This document shows, piece by piece, positions 1 to 9,585 of a stretch of 36,510 bases of DNA (within the stretch, counting starts at the first letter, position 1; each line of letters opens with the position of its first letter). This stretch comes from Chara braunii (Eukaryota; Streptophyta; Charophyceae; Charales; Characeae): positions 964,064 to 1,000,573 of the forward strand of contig BFEA01000529.1 in the NCBI GenBank assembly GCA_003427395.1. Direction: 5' to 3'. The notes under the pieces are model-generated. The model did not search any database, was not told the origin of the DNA, and saw nothing but the letters and a program-made list of their open reading frames with translations. The position numbers and the translations under genes are program-made.

Positions 1-401
1 TTTAGGAGTCATTTGCATGATTCCCTTACCCATCATCTTTCTACCCTTCGCCGGCCCTCACGCCCTAGTTAGGCAGCCCCGCATGCTTCATCTAGGTGCG
101 CCCAGCATACCAGGCTCCCTTGTTCCCTTGCATGGTTGACCCTCCATAGCAGTCACCACTTAGTCGAGCATTACCCGCCCTTATGGTCTATCTGTTAGGG
201 TCATTGGTTCTGTTCGCTCCCAGTTCCCTACCCTCATTGAGCCTGATGACATGCNTTTTCCCCTGTCACTATGTGTGGATGCCCTTAGGAGTTTTCAACC
301 CCTAGGCTGCATTCGCCACCCTCAGAGACCATCCCACCCTTTGGTGTGCGACACACTTCTCATGTGACATATGGTTGTCTTNTTGATNGCTTTNTTNCTC
401 T
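1..401. other. no gene recognised
   Basis: Mixed-composition DNA with a few single N calls (for example near 255, 382-397). Open frames here are short and contain unresolved codons. I see no protein family, RNA gene or clear repeat in this stretch. Confidence 0.5.
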
Positions 402-577
402 CAGACTGAGGCTACTGCCTCCGACATTTCTAGGATTTAGTTGTTATGCTTTTGCTGTTCTTAGGACTTACACACTAGTCAGTTGTTACCAGACTGAGGC
501 TAGTGTCTCCAACATTCTAGGATCTAGTTGTCACTACTTTTTGCTTTCCTAGGACATATATGTTAGTTAGTTGCTCC
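402..577. repeat. 88-bp tandem duplication
   Basis: Two adjacent copies start with CAGACTGAGGCTA at 402 and 490. Both continue with a clearly matching series of blocks (CTCC, ACATT, CTAGGAT, TAGTTGT, then AGGAC). A degenerate third piece may follow to about 615. The plus-strand open frame across it exists only because the repeat happens to lack stops. Confidence 0.75.
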
Positions 578-768
578 TACTTTCACTTAGGCTGTTAGCT
601 GTGACATTGCTGTTTTGTGACATTTTATATNCTAGGTTGCATCGCATGGACTCAGCATGGAGCTTGCTCCGCATCCTAGACTACTCAGGTTTTCTTTTCT
701 TTGGTAGAGTTCCGCTTCTTGGCGGAAGCATGTTTGTATCTAGGCGATCCATCACAGGCCGAGCATCG

Positions 769-1080
769 TGTAGCGGACCTCGGGTTGGCCTGTGAGACCA
801 GCCCCTTGGCCTGTTNTCACAGACCTGTGTTATATTCGGGGTAGGCCAGTCCAGGCCGGTACCTCTGTCGGTACCAGCCAGTCCAGTCCAGTCCCGTCAG
901 TCCGCTGGGGTATACCCCAGCCATTGTCTGTTTTCAGCCTCATTCCTCACTTGCACATTTTGGGAGTACGTGCGTTGGAGTCTTGCGTGGGGAGCTGCGT
1001 TGTGCCATCTTGCTCCCCCCTTCTTCCTCCATCTCCATCTCTGTCACTAGCGGAGCACCACACCTGGTGGGTCCGCTACA
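769..1080. mobile_element. LTR-like or TIR-bounded segment, 312 bp
   Basis: The segment begins TGTAGCGGACC and ends GGTCCGCTACA, an 11-bp perfect inverted repeat starting TG and ending CA, as LTRs do. Its right edge abuts position 1081, where the 930-bp repeat shared with 35162 begins. I see no matching target-site duplication (flanks CATCG and TCAAA), no purine tract on either side and no tRNA-complementary primer site. It could be a solo LTR, the terminal LTR of a degraded element, or a small TIR element. The size and ends are seen directly; the LTR label is inferred. Confidence 0.5.
904..921. repeat. 18-bp perfect palindrome
   Basis: GCTGGGGTATACCCCAGC reads the same on both strands and lies near the middle of the TG...CA segment. 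A palindrome this long is expected far less than once per window by chance. Nearby, a 9-bp inverted pair (TCACAGGCC at about 751 and GGCCTGTGA at about 786) and two GGTACC sites add to the foldback character. Confidence 0.8.
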
Positions 1081-1082
1081 TC

Positions 1083-2010
1083 AAACATGTACATATAATC
1101 AATCCTTCCAACATCTTAGTCATATAACCTTTTACTAACTTTCATCCAAGGTACTGATCCCACCCGTTCCTCTACCACCATCTTTAGGCCTCAGATGAGT
1201 CCAATAGTGATAGACAAAGGGAGATACTGACGCACAAAAGACTCAAACCATAGACAAGGATTCACTCACAATGTGAAAAGTGTTTATGGTTACCGGCTCA
1301 TCCCCTTTGGATACATATATAAATACAAAGGATGCTACAATGAGTCAGACTTGCGACTCATCTCTCTCATCCTTATATTTATCCTCAAATGTCCATGCAT
1401 TTTCTTATATTATCGTCTATTCTAAACCTTTATCCTATAAAAACTCAAGGAAAAGAAACTTGTCCCATTTTCAGACTGCACTCTACTTATCCATGTTCTC
1501 TCTTACCCGACAAAACACCTCAATTTATCTAGAAGTTCATACATCTACTTGTTTTCTACTCGTTTTTAGTCTAAGAAAGTGATGGTCAACCCCAATATCC
1601 TATCGCGCTCCACTCTGCCACCCTCGGGTTAGCTATCCAGTGATGGCCACCAATTTTCTTCGTAAGTGAAACTTCGTCATTCCCAACTCCATGTACCTTG
1701 CTAGTACCTTGCAATTATCCTTGAAGTGTCCTTATTATCAAATGACCTTGCAATTTTCTGTCACTAATACAGGTTTTTTGTCCCTGTCCGCCATTCGTAC
1801 TTTCGTCGCAAGACTTCCTGTCTTGTCCCTCCAGGTATGTTTGGGTCAATGGGGTTTCTAAACCTGTCATACACAATTCCTTCAATATTAGTGCTTATTA
1901 GGCAATTTGCTTCATCAGTCTTCCTGATATGGAAAACCTCATTATGTGCCTCTCTTGGGCACAATGTCTACAGACCGCACACTCTAAACCCACTCTTCCT
2001 TTCCTAAGGC
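1083..2010 (-). repeat. 930-bp dispersed direct repeat, copy 1 (element A 3' part)
   Basis: Aligned by eye with 35162-36090 in the same orientation, about 34.1 kb apart. Long blocks are identical, with scattered substitutions and single-base indels. Coding content on the minus strand (zinc knuckle and gag tail, 1764-1964) lies upstream of about 680 bp of non-coding tail ending at 1083. Both copies end at the same base on this side, so 1082/1083 is probably a real element boundary or a breakpoint created by the adjacent LTR-like segment. Confidence 0.9.
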
Positions 2011-2649
2011 CTTGGTCAACTTCCGAGGCCTAGGCTGTCTATCTCAATCACGTTTTCACCTATTTTTCCATCTTGGTTATCACATCGCTTCTTCTCAACT
2101 TTCGCAGGTCGGAGAGAATCTTGATTATCATCATTCGTTTTCTCTCCACTACTACCAGCCAGCCCGTCCGACATCCCCTCTGAGATCGTTCGCTTGTTTT
2201 TTCTGTCCCTTTCTAGTTATGTCATTCTCTCCTCCAGTGCTCCCACCTGTTTCTGTATACTGTCTGGTTCTCCTTGTGCTGATCACCACCGATTATTCGA
2301 TCGAGGTCTTTACAATGACGATTGTCGATTTCGTGCTCGGGAAACCTCAAGCTCAACAAACTTTCCAGTTCACTCCAAGTTCGTGATCTCAGCATGAAAT
2401 CGTATACTTCCTCGCCCAACCCCTCACATACGAACAAAGGGGACATAGTCAACATCGCCTTCTTATCCCACTTCTTCATAAAACTAAAGCTGAGGTAATC
2501 GCGCAAAAGTTAGGCAGGTTCTTCCCTTAAAACANCGGAGCTCTAAGGTCTGGGGACATTGACTCGTCTACAGATTCGCGTGTCAATACTTTAGCGAGAG
2601 AAGAATTCCTCCAAAGAAGGACCTTATCCAAACCACCATCTCTAGCCAT
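1764..2649 (-). pseudogene. gag: gag remnant of element A
   Basis: Structural protein of a Ty3/gypsy-like element, reading right to left. An ATG at 2649 starts a short coding stretch (MARDGGLDKVLLW) that resembles the start of gag in element B. A GKN motif near 2525 is interrupted by a stop. At 2222-2506 a capsid-like block carries KKWDKKAML, LFVCEGLGEEVYDF and TWSELESLLSLRF. This aligns in style with WSDHDMIVNF and WRWLTFKERISRIF of element B. After frame changes a zinc knuckle CRHCAQERH lies near 1945-1975. The tail has a PIDPNIPGGTRQE motif and ends at 1764. The last knuckle ligand is Ser instead of Cys. Several frameshifts and stops make it non-functional. Confidence 0.75.
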
Positions 2650-2883
2650 GGCCGCTGCTGTTATCCTGTACAAATACAGCAAGCGACGAAGCGTAAGGCC
2701 GTAAGCCGAAGATGATGTACAATAAGTTCCTTTATTCCCACCTTAACAAGTCTAAAAGGATACAAGAGCATAAGCTTTAGACATCCACTTGACGGAGCAA
2801 TTATCCTCTGCACTTACCTTAAAGGCGTGAATAGCGCAAACAGATGTATGAAAAAATACTAAAATAAATCCATAAGTCGCTCA

Positions 2884-3586
2884 TCATGGATTAAAGGAAG
2901 TAATAATATTCATCTGCCTGCATACCTTCATTCGGAGTTCATCCCAGTATTCAAACCTTTCGTTTGGATTGTGGGAATCAGTGTAGGAGTTAGCAATGTA
3001 AATCGTGCTTTGAAGTTCTGTGTAGAGGAGTACGGATCTCATTTCTAGGTACAGACCGTGTACTACCTCGCTTGTATAACGCTTGTGTCTCCATTCTCGT
3101 ACTACCAAAGCGGCCTCCGCAGCTGCCTTTATTTTCTCTTTTCCTCCAAAAATACTTCTCCACAAGGAACTTAGGTAAGACGGCTTGCAACGGCGCTGAG
3201 GAGAGCACAAACTGCTCATCATCTCCAACTTCTATAACAATGGATACTGACTCCTCTGTTTTTCGACATATTTCTCTTGCCCATTTTGCGGCAGCTATCT
3301 CAGCTAGCCTTAAGGGTCTTGCGAGCAGACTCCCACGTCCCAGTGCCGCCTCAATATCAAGTGTAACCTGAAAGGACGATGAGATGTATACGGTTACTTT
3401 CACAATTGCACTGTCTCCAGCATTGTCAAAGCCAGATTCAATCCAAATAAAGATATCCTCATTCAAAGATGTACCCCACCACGAGGCGATATACTCATTC
3501 TCCCTGACTCGTCTTGACAAGGACATCTCTAGTCCGCCCTCCTTTTCAATAGGCAAGACTATATTNGGGTNCNTAGCATACNNCAT
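2884..3586 (-). pseudogene. pre-gag accessory ORF of element A
   Basis: Two overlapping frames (2990-3586 and 2884-3228) read as one protein broken by a frameshift near 3180. N-terminal part: MSLSRRVRENEYIASWWG, then alternating hydrophobic strands (SAIVKVTVYISSS), a helix (LAEIAAAKWAREICR) and another strand (VSIVIEVGDDEQFVL). C-terminal part: an alpha-helical region ending WDELRMKVCRQMN, with TGA at 2884. I do not recognise the family. The same strand-helix-strand pattern and C-terminal helices occur just before gag in element B (7898-8407). Several N calls near 3566-3583 obscure the start. Confidence 0.6.
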
Positions 3587-3599
3587 TCTGACCTTCTTC

Positions 3600-4389
3600 A
3601 GCTACCCCTAGNTCNTGTTCACACAGACAAACACCCATCAAACACCTCTCATTACTTCACAGAGTCTCTCCATCCTACAATATTCTTTCCGAAAGGTAAT
3701 ATTCAAATCATACCTTACTACNCTTTGCTAATTTCCAACGCATAAGACCATTCAAAAACAGGTCATAATAGTATATTGCGGTAGTAATGCATTTGCAATT
3801 TCTGAAGGTCATAAATTACTATAATGACTGTTACTCATAGTGGGGACATACTGCCATGGTAATCACAATAGTTAATAATCATAAAAGTTGAGTATGTAAA
3901 TAGTCTTAGCAAGCGAAAAGACAAGTCTAATAAGCATATGCATGCATTGGTGATGACGAAAAACTCATGGTATATGTTACGATCATAGATAACGGTCATG
4001 CTGTAGTCAATAATTTTTTTAATGATAAATGCTTTTGAATGTAAAAATAATAAGAGTACTACATTCTACTCCCTGGGGTTTGACAAGAGTATATTGTGTC
4101 AAGGGGCAGTGTAATCCCCTACAGGGATAACATCTTAGACTCCCGAGCCCCGCTCAAGGACCAAGCCTCACTGCTTCACCCTTTGATTCCAGTATCCATT
4201 CTTTGCAAACTCTTGTCAATTAGTAGACAACCTCACCGTACACGTTCCAGGATGACATATCCTTTCTCGTGATGATAAAACCACTTGACACAAAGATAGT
4301 TGGGGAATCACCCCCTACCTCTTTGCGACATGCAGTAGTTGCCTCCATCATAGACCATAGTCTAACAAGGTTCAAACACTTTCCTCCTT
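3600..4389. other. intergenic, AT-rich, no gene recognised
   Basis: Moderately AT-rich sequence with isolated N calls (3612, 3615, 3722). The minus frame downstream of the reverse transcriptase fragment quickly fills with stops. I looked for an LTR, RNase H or integrase sequence belonging to element B and saw none, so the element seems truncated in or just before this stretch. Confidence 0.5.
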
Positions 4390-5334
4390 CTAAGTAGTAT
4401 TGTGGTCACCATTCCTAGCTTCACTAGCACGCTCTTAATATCTTCAGCGTGGTCAGCGACGAACTTTCTTATTCCAGGCCTCACCTCAGTTTCGTCCTTC
4501 TCATAGGGTCCTTTGATAGAAAAGTCATCCAGGGACCTCCACCAGATTCGGTATAAGTTCTCCCAGGACTGCTATCATCGTTCTTTGGAGGACCGCCACA
4601 CCATTAGTCCATCCCATTGGTACCACCATCATTTGCATTGCAGTTAAATGTCGGTCTCGGTAATCAAGTGAAATTTCATCATAGCCTGAGAAAATATCGC
4701 AGACCGAGTAAATCGAGCGTCTGGCAGCTCCTTCAGAGAGAAGATCTGCATTCGGAATAAACCCGACATCCCTAACTGTAACCTTATTCGTTTTCTGTAG
4801 GTCTTGTATACATCGGAGCTTTCCATTTGGCTTCCTAATAAAGAACCACCGATTCACGTAGGCACTCTCACAAGGCTCGGCCACGAAAGTTCTTACCTTT
4901 TCCTTTAAGAAGTCCACTATCAGTTCCTTTTCTTTCTGAGCGCACTTGAAGCCCGCGTCATTCCAGGGTAAGTGAGGGACCGTATAAATTCTGGCGGGCT
5001 TCACATATCGTGGATCTATATGCCCCCTTTCTGTGTCACAGGACTCCACTGCTTTGTCGCAGGATCGTAGGGTCTCTATAATGAGGTCCCTTTCCTCGGT
5101 AGTAATGTTTTCATCTCCTATATCCATTACTTTGAGTCTTTCCTCAGTGATCCATGGTCCTTCCGAGGCCTTACGCTCCCTGATCATCTGAGTTATCTCC
5201 TCCTCCGTAATACCTATCTCCCCAGTCCTATCACGGCTAACCGCGGCCGACTTCACTTTCTGGGCCACGGTTTTGTATCTCTTTACTCCCCCGCCGTGTG
5301 GGGGAACTCCTTTAAAAAAGACAGGTTGATACAC
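4390..5334 (-). pseudogene. pol: reverse transcriptase fragment (Ty3/gypsy-type pol)
   Basis: RNA-directed DNA polymerase domain of element B. In the 269-residue frame 4525-5334: a lead-in VPHLPWNDAGFKC (about 119-131), KPNGKLRCIQDLQKTN (about 168-183), the first catalytic Asp in VCDIFSGYDEISLD (about 211-224) and PMGWTNGVAVLQRTM (about 239-253). A frameshift follows, and the second catalytic box LDDF (codons 4524-4532) with IKGPYEKDETEVRPG and IRKFVADH lies in another frame to about 4390. Between RHLTA and PMGWTN roughly seven residues seem missing compared with typical Ty3 enzymes. Thumb, RNase H and integrase are absent. The frame is entered by a -1 step relative to 5283-5468. The listed first residue is a GTG codon and should not be taken as a start. 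Confidence 0.88.
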
Positions 5335-5468
5335 CCTCCGAATTCGTCATCATCCGTTTCCTTTGGATAGGGAGTCCCATTTATAACATACCTGTCTTCC
5401 AATTCCTCGACTTCTAACCTCTTATCTTTTATTGTAAGAGGACCCAAGGTGAGTTTCTCCGGAATCAT
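5283..5468 (-). pseudogene. protease-RT linker segment of pol
   Basis: A 61-residue frame with PEKLTLGPLTIKDKRLEVEEL and DRYVINGTPYPKETDDDEF. It bridges the retropepsin frame (ending at 5465) and the reverse transcriptase frame. Its ATG overlaps the upstream TGA as ATGA (5465-5468). It is acidic and has the look of real coding sequence rather than a shadow. Its last 12 or so residues overlap the next frame, where the slippery heptamer lies. Both joins could be decay mutations in a once continuous pol frame. Confidence 0.6.
5286..5319 (-). promoter_or_regulatory. candidate -1 ribosomal frameshift signal
   Basis: On the minus strand, T TTT TTA occupies 5319-5313 exactly in the zero frame of 5283-5468 (codons TCT TTT TTA). 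A 6-nt spacer AAGGAG follows. Then comes a stem TTCCCCC (5306-5300) with GGGGGAG (5292-5286) around a 7-nt loop. A -1 slip gives AAA GGA GTT as the next codons, which is precisely the reverse transcriptase frame. The zero frame stops at 5285-5283 just after the stem. This matches the classic slippery-site, spacer and stem layout. It could still be coincidence if an upstream single-base deletion near 5345 is what moved the frame. Confidence 0.5.
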
Positions 5469-6571
5469 CTGACAACTTCTTGTCCTGATAAGCCCTTTGT
5501 TCGGTAGGGAGACTTTATAACGTTTATCGTACTCATCACCGTTTTTAGTGTTACTCGACTACCGTCTAGCCCGTTTATAGTAACAGTTTGACTGTCATCT
5601 CGCCTATTCTCAGTGGTGGCATTCACGTGTGTAAGCCACGTCCTGCCGAGGATTAATTCCGAGGAACAGTCTTCGACGGTGAACACCGGAATGGTGACCT
5701 CCACACCAGCTACGATAACTTTGGCCTTGTGACACACCCCAAGTGCTGACTGTCGTAGTTTGTTAGCGGAAATCATAGTCATAGCCACGCTCATATCAAT
5801 GTCCAAGCCGAGCCTTCGTGCAACTTTGTCCTCACAGACGGTCGACTCGGACCCGTCATCCACGATGGTCTCCATTCCTACCCCGTTAACGGTAACTTTT
5901 AATTTCTCACTTCCTAGAACATAGAAATAGTCTTCCTTTCCTCCCTCATCTTCCTTCTCCTTTTCTGTAACAAAAGAGGATACCTTGGCTTCTGCTGACT
6001 CCGTTAATGGCACTTTCGCTTTCCTCATCATGGCTACTAGCTCGTCCCTTGCCGGACCACAACCCGCTATGAACTCTTTAAGAGTAATAGGAATTGGCAT
6101 ACCCATGACCCTCCTTAGTGGCACTCTTAGATCGACCTCATCCAGTGTACTCTTTAAGTGGAACTTCTTAGGTCCTCTCTTTCTTGGGGACATTGGCGAT
6201 CCGGGCGACTCTACTTCTTCTTCAGTCATGGGCTGGCCAGAATCCTCCTTTCTGCTACTGGGCTCCCCCGTGTGCTGTGCGCAAACCCGAACTTCTTCAT
6301 TATTAATGTCTTCCTCAAACTTAACTGACGATACCCTCATCCCCGGGCTGTCAGGTCCATCATCCAACTCATCTTCGAAGGTCACTCTTGATACCTTGGC
6401 CGGGGTCGGTATTTGAGTCTGCTTTCCTTTTGCCTCGCTAATCCTTTTTCTCCTGATACCCACATTAATCTTCATAGAGGGCAGAAAAGGAACAGGCTTC
6501 CCCTCATCAGCCCACATCACGTACTTCCTATCGTCGAGCTCTATGATCCCTTCCTTCAAGGCGTCTATCAT
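5465..6571 (-). pseudogene. gag-pol linker and retropepsin
   Basis: A 368-residue open frame that continues directly from the gag zinc knuckle (QAMIDALKEGIIELDD). Residues 1-45 hold the post-knuckle motif KYVMWADEGKPVPF. Residues 45-140 are a low-complexity acidic linker containing two related blocks, VTFEDELDD and VKFEEDINN. Residues 142-190 carry VPLRRVMGMPIPITLKEF and GPARDELVAMM, a pre-protease helix region. The aspartic protease follows: VDDGSES at about 237-243 in place of the usual D-S/T-G, and the hydrophobic-Gly motif ELILGRTWL at about 305-313. Retropepsins process gag-pol and act as dimers. The DDGS active-site variant occurs in some Ty3-like families, from general knowledge. The frame itself is intact; only its junctions are broken. 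Confidence 0.85.
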
Positions 6572-7888
6572 GGCCTGAAAGTCTTTCTTCTGATGGTCCT
6601 CCTCGCCACAATATATATACAGGCTTTGTCGTTCCAGGTCCGCTTGAGACTCGGATCTCCCCTCTCCCTGGTCTTAGGCCTTAGATTGGGTCGGTTTGGC
6701 GTTTCATCTTTTTTTTGGCCAGCTTGAAGTTTTTGCACGACCGCCTTCAGTGCCTCCAACTCCTTTGCCAATTCCCCCTCGCGACCGTCCGGTCTCTTGG
6801 GCTCTATCTCCTCCCTCGGTTTCCATCTGTTGTCCTTAACGTTCGACCATTTTGATGTTCCCCACTCGGTATCATTCCTTTTCCACTCGGGGCGATGCCC
6901 TTTCCTCTATTCGCCTTTGACCTTTGCCTGTTCACCCCTTTTTGGTGAGCTCGAGTAGACTTCCCTGTTTTCTGTCCTTGGTCTCCTTTCCCCACTTCTG
7001 TACTCAGAGACACCTTTTCCTAGGTTGTCGAGGATCCTGGCAAGGTGGGCTTTCACACTTTGCCCTTCAGTGTCATGTACCATGACCTTGACGTGGGCAA
7101 ACGCCACTTTAGATGGAAGGTCTTTCATAATCTTTTCTCGCTTTTCACGTGACAGGAACCCCAAAAATATCCCGCACCTTTCTAACTCTGCCAGAAATCC
7201 CCCTTCCACCAAAGGGTTAGAAGCCTTCTCGTACCTCCTAGCGAACGCCACCAAACTCTCATCCTCTTGCTTCTTCATCTTTTTAAGATCATTTACAGAG
7301 TAAGAAATTTCGTCACAGGCGAAGATCCTGCTGATTCTTTCTTTGAACGTCAACCATCTCCAGCTGTCTGGAATGACCTCCCTTACTTCGCGATCTATCT
7401 TGGGGGCGGTGTGATGAAGGAAGTTAACAATCATATCATGATCACTCCATTCCGCCCTCATCCCTAATACTTCCCAGTCATCCCAAGAATTTCGTCACAT
7501 TCTTCCCGTTGAAGATCGTCTGGATTTCGGCCAGCGCTGAAGACTGATACGCAGGTGGTCCAAAAAAAAGTGGCATATACGCGCCTGGCGTATACACCAT
7601 GGAGTGAGGGTCTTTTCTGTATAGCTCACTCGTGGCCTCCCTACACGAGTCCCTCATTCCGGGATCAGCAAACCTAGTTATCAAAGCCCTGATTAAAACT
7701 TCCTTCCTCCAACCATCGCCCCTGGAGGTTCTCCCTTCGGTCTCTTTGGCCCGATTATCCATCTCCCATAAGACTCTCTTAAGCTTATCTAACTCATTTC
7801 CCCCATCGATACCCAATGTTCTGTCGGGACTGTTTGCTCTAGACTCTTGTGTTCTGACTTCCCGTAGGTAAGTTCCTTCGCCTTCCAT
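6568..7888 (-). pseudogene. gag: gag of element B
   Basis: ATG at 7886-7888 opens MEGEGTYLREVRTQ, then the early gag motif IFNGKNVTKFL near 7480-7510. A frameshift at about 7485 moves the reading to 6568-7461, which holds capsid blocks EWSDHDMIVNFLHH, IPDSWRWLTFKERI, an arginine-rich ESLVAFARRYEKA motif and a basic nucleocapsid region. An in-frame TAG sits at 6907-6909. A coiled-coil-like stretch LAKELEALKAVVQKLQ follows. The zinc knuckle CIYCGEEDHQKKDF near 6570-6620 is split by a 2-bp slip in TATATAT, and its last ligand is Phe instead of Cys. The coding continues into the protease frame. Confidence 0.82.
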
Positions 7889-7897
7889 CCTTTCTTC

Positions 7898-8407
7898 TCA
7901 GTCCACTAAAAGCCGGTTCAGTACTGCTCTCACTCTTTCCGTTGATTCCTCTAGCAATTCTCTTAACGCCTCGAAATCCTCGTATTTTTCTTCGGCCCTC
8001 ACAAGCAAGGAGGTAGTAAAGGAAGCATGCAAATAACGCGAGTTTGCATCCAAGGTACTTAAGGATACACCGTCCACTACCGCCTTAGAAAGCTCCCCTA
8101 ACGCCCGGGCGTCCTCCTTTAGTTTTATCCTTGCCGTGGCTACAGTCTCTCTTCAGGTTCGCGATACCTTCTCCCCACCAAAGACAGTGGTAATAATTTT
8201 TATCTTAGCTAGATGAAAATCATCCGCTGCTTTCCAAATAACACACTTCCTACCCTCTATTGCCGCTTTGGCAGCACATTCGATCTCCTCTTTGTGACTT
8301 AATTGTCCTTCATGCGTGGCTTCCACTAGAACCTGAACTGTCGATCCTTCCCTCTCTGCTCTCATCGAAAGGTTGTATCTCCTCCCTCTCGCCTCGACAC
8401 TGGCCAT
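7898..8407 (-). pseudogene. pre-gag accessory ORF of element B
   Basis: An ATG at 8407 starts MASVEARGRRYNLSMRAER. Then STVQVLVEAT, EEIECAAKAAIEGR and CVIWKAADDFHLAKIKI follow, a strand-helix-strand layout like that of the pre-gag ORF in element A. TGA at 8153-8155 interrupts the same frame, which then continues with ATARIKLKEDARALGELSK, YLHASFTTSLLVRAEE and FEALRELLEESTERVRAV. It ends with TGA at 7898-7900. The gag ATG is 9 nt further on in the same frame. Function is unknown. A frameshift near 8400 may join it to the coiled-coil ORF upstream. Confidence 0.6.
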
Positions 8408-8723
8408 CCTTCTCCTTAACAGCTTCCTCCCGGATCTCCTTTAAGCGCTTGGCAAGGAACTCATTTCTCCATTCCGCAATCTTTTCTCTCTCCTCTTTAT
8501 AAATGGCAACCAGTCGTTCCACTTTCCTCTCTAATCTCCCTAATCCGACTTCATTTGTGAAGGTCCACCACTCCTGATATCTGGCTAGCAGGCGCTCCAC
8601 CTTCTTCTCTATCGGGCCTAAGTAGGTTTTCAGAGTGTTGTCTATTTCGGGGTCATTCCCTCTCACACGAGAGTCCACGCTTTGTGGACGGTCTCGTCCT
8701 TCTCTATTTCGCACCTCATCCAT
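8310..8723 (-). pseudogene. charged coiled-coil ORF before the pre-gag region
   Basis: A 137-residue frame rich in Glu, Lys and Arg with a duplicated motif: IEKKVERLLARYQEWW and LERKVERLVAIYKEERE, about 30 residues apart. This suggests a helical repeat or coiled coil. The last third (after KEKDGQ) overlaps the next frame and is probably out of frame. The real protein probably runs into MASVEARG of the next ORF through a frameshift. I do not recognise the family. Confidence 0.5.
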
Positions 8724-8864
8724 CCTTCAGACCACACCATAACGTTGTAGGTGATTCATCTCACGTTCCGGACCATCCTCAAGACCCTAGGTCTCTCCCG
8801 CTCAATCGCTCTTTGAGCAAGCCGTCTGCAGTCCTGTTCGTCTAAAGTCCTGGTTGACCAAATT

Positions 8865-9329
8865 CTAATGACTGACGTCACTTTGCCAGCGAATTATACC
8901 CGATTCACCTCCTCTTTTCCAGTTACGGCTTCCGACATCGTTGCATTTGTCTTGCGCTCTCTTAACCCTCCATGCGAGGTCTATCACGGCTGACCAATCA
9001 TTCTTAGCGAACGTGAGTCCTTCAACAGGTGGTGATGGTATTCCAATGAAGGGCCTAACGTAGGTACTCCAGGAGAAATTCCTCCCTAGTCGTTGGAGTC
9101 TTATTTTTTCATCGTGCACTATGTTCGATGCCCGTTGCCAACAACGCCTTTTTTCGTCTTTTTTAAACCTATGCCGCGGCACGTATATCCCGACGTCATA
9201 CTCATCAAGCATGATAAAGTAGTAAGTAAGAACATACATACTATCAACCCCCCACCCTTGACTCTTTAAACCTTCATATCTCACGATCTCATAGGGGATC
9301 ACAGTTCTCTTTGATAATCTCATGCTCAC
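8865..9329 (-). pseudogene. tandem domain, copy 4 (unknown family)
   Basis: The 154-residue frame has IPYEIVRYEG, then MYVLTYYFIMLDEYDVGIYVP, RCWQRASNIVHDEKIRLQRLG, FSWSTYVRPFIGIPSPP and NDWSAVIDLAWRVKRA. The same ordered landmarks occur in 9530-9946, 10064-10558 and 10577-11017. It is closest to copy 3 (shared RCW.RA and SWST/AWST blocks). The start is uncertain because the frame closes just upstream with TAG. The function is unknown. Confidence 0.55.
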
Positions 9330-9585
9330 CCTCTACTCCGAACATGCCTGTGTCGAGATAGAATTCTTCTTCTCGATCTCGTAGGCAAGAGGCTCCTCTC
9401 CTAATCTCTATCAACCCTGTTTCAACAGATCGAACCCTTCTACAGATAGACGTACCTAGAGTGCGCAAGTCCTTTAAGGTCCATTCCACCAAGAGTCTGA
9501 GCAGCCCCCGGGACTTCCTCCTGTCAAGGTTACATAGCTTTACTTCGCGTGATATATTCCCCTCCAGCTCGTTTTCTCTGGTCAT
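9289..9585 (-). pseudogene. linker segment between domain copies 3 and 4
   Basis: A 98-residue frame rich in Arg and Leu (KSRGLLRLLVEWTLKDLRTLG) that overlaps copy 3 upstream and copy 4 downstream. It occupies the place where an inter-domain linker is expected. It is either a real linker displaced by frameshifts or a chance frame. It has no recognisable motif, so confidence is low. Confidence 0.3.

Noticed and set aside
5465-6571. ATGA overlaps as programmed termination-reinitiation
   Set aside because: At 6568-6571 coding similarity continues across frames on both sides through a 2-bp slip in a TA run, so the overlap is incidental; the one at 5465 may be the same.
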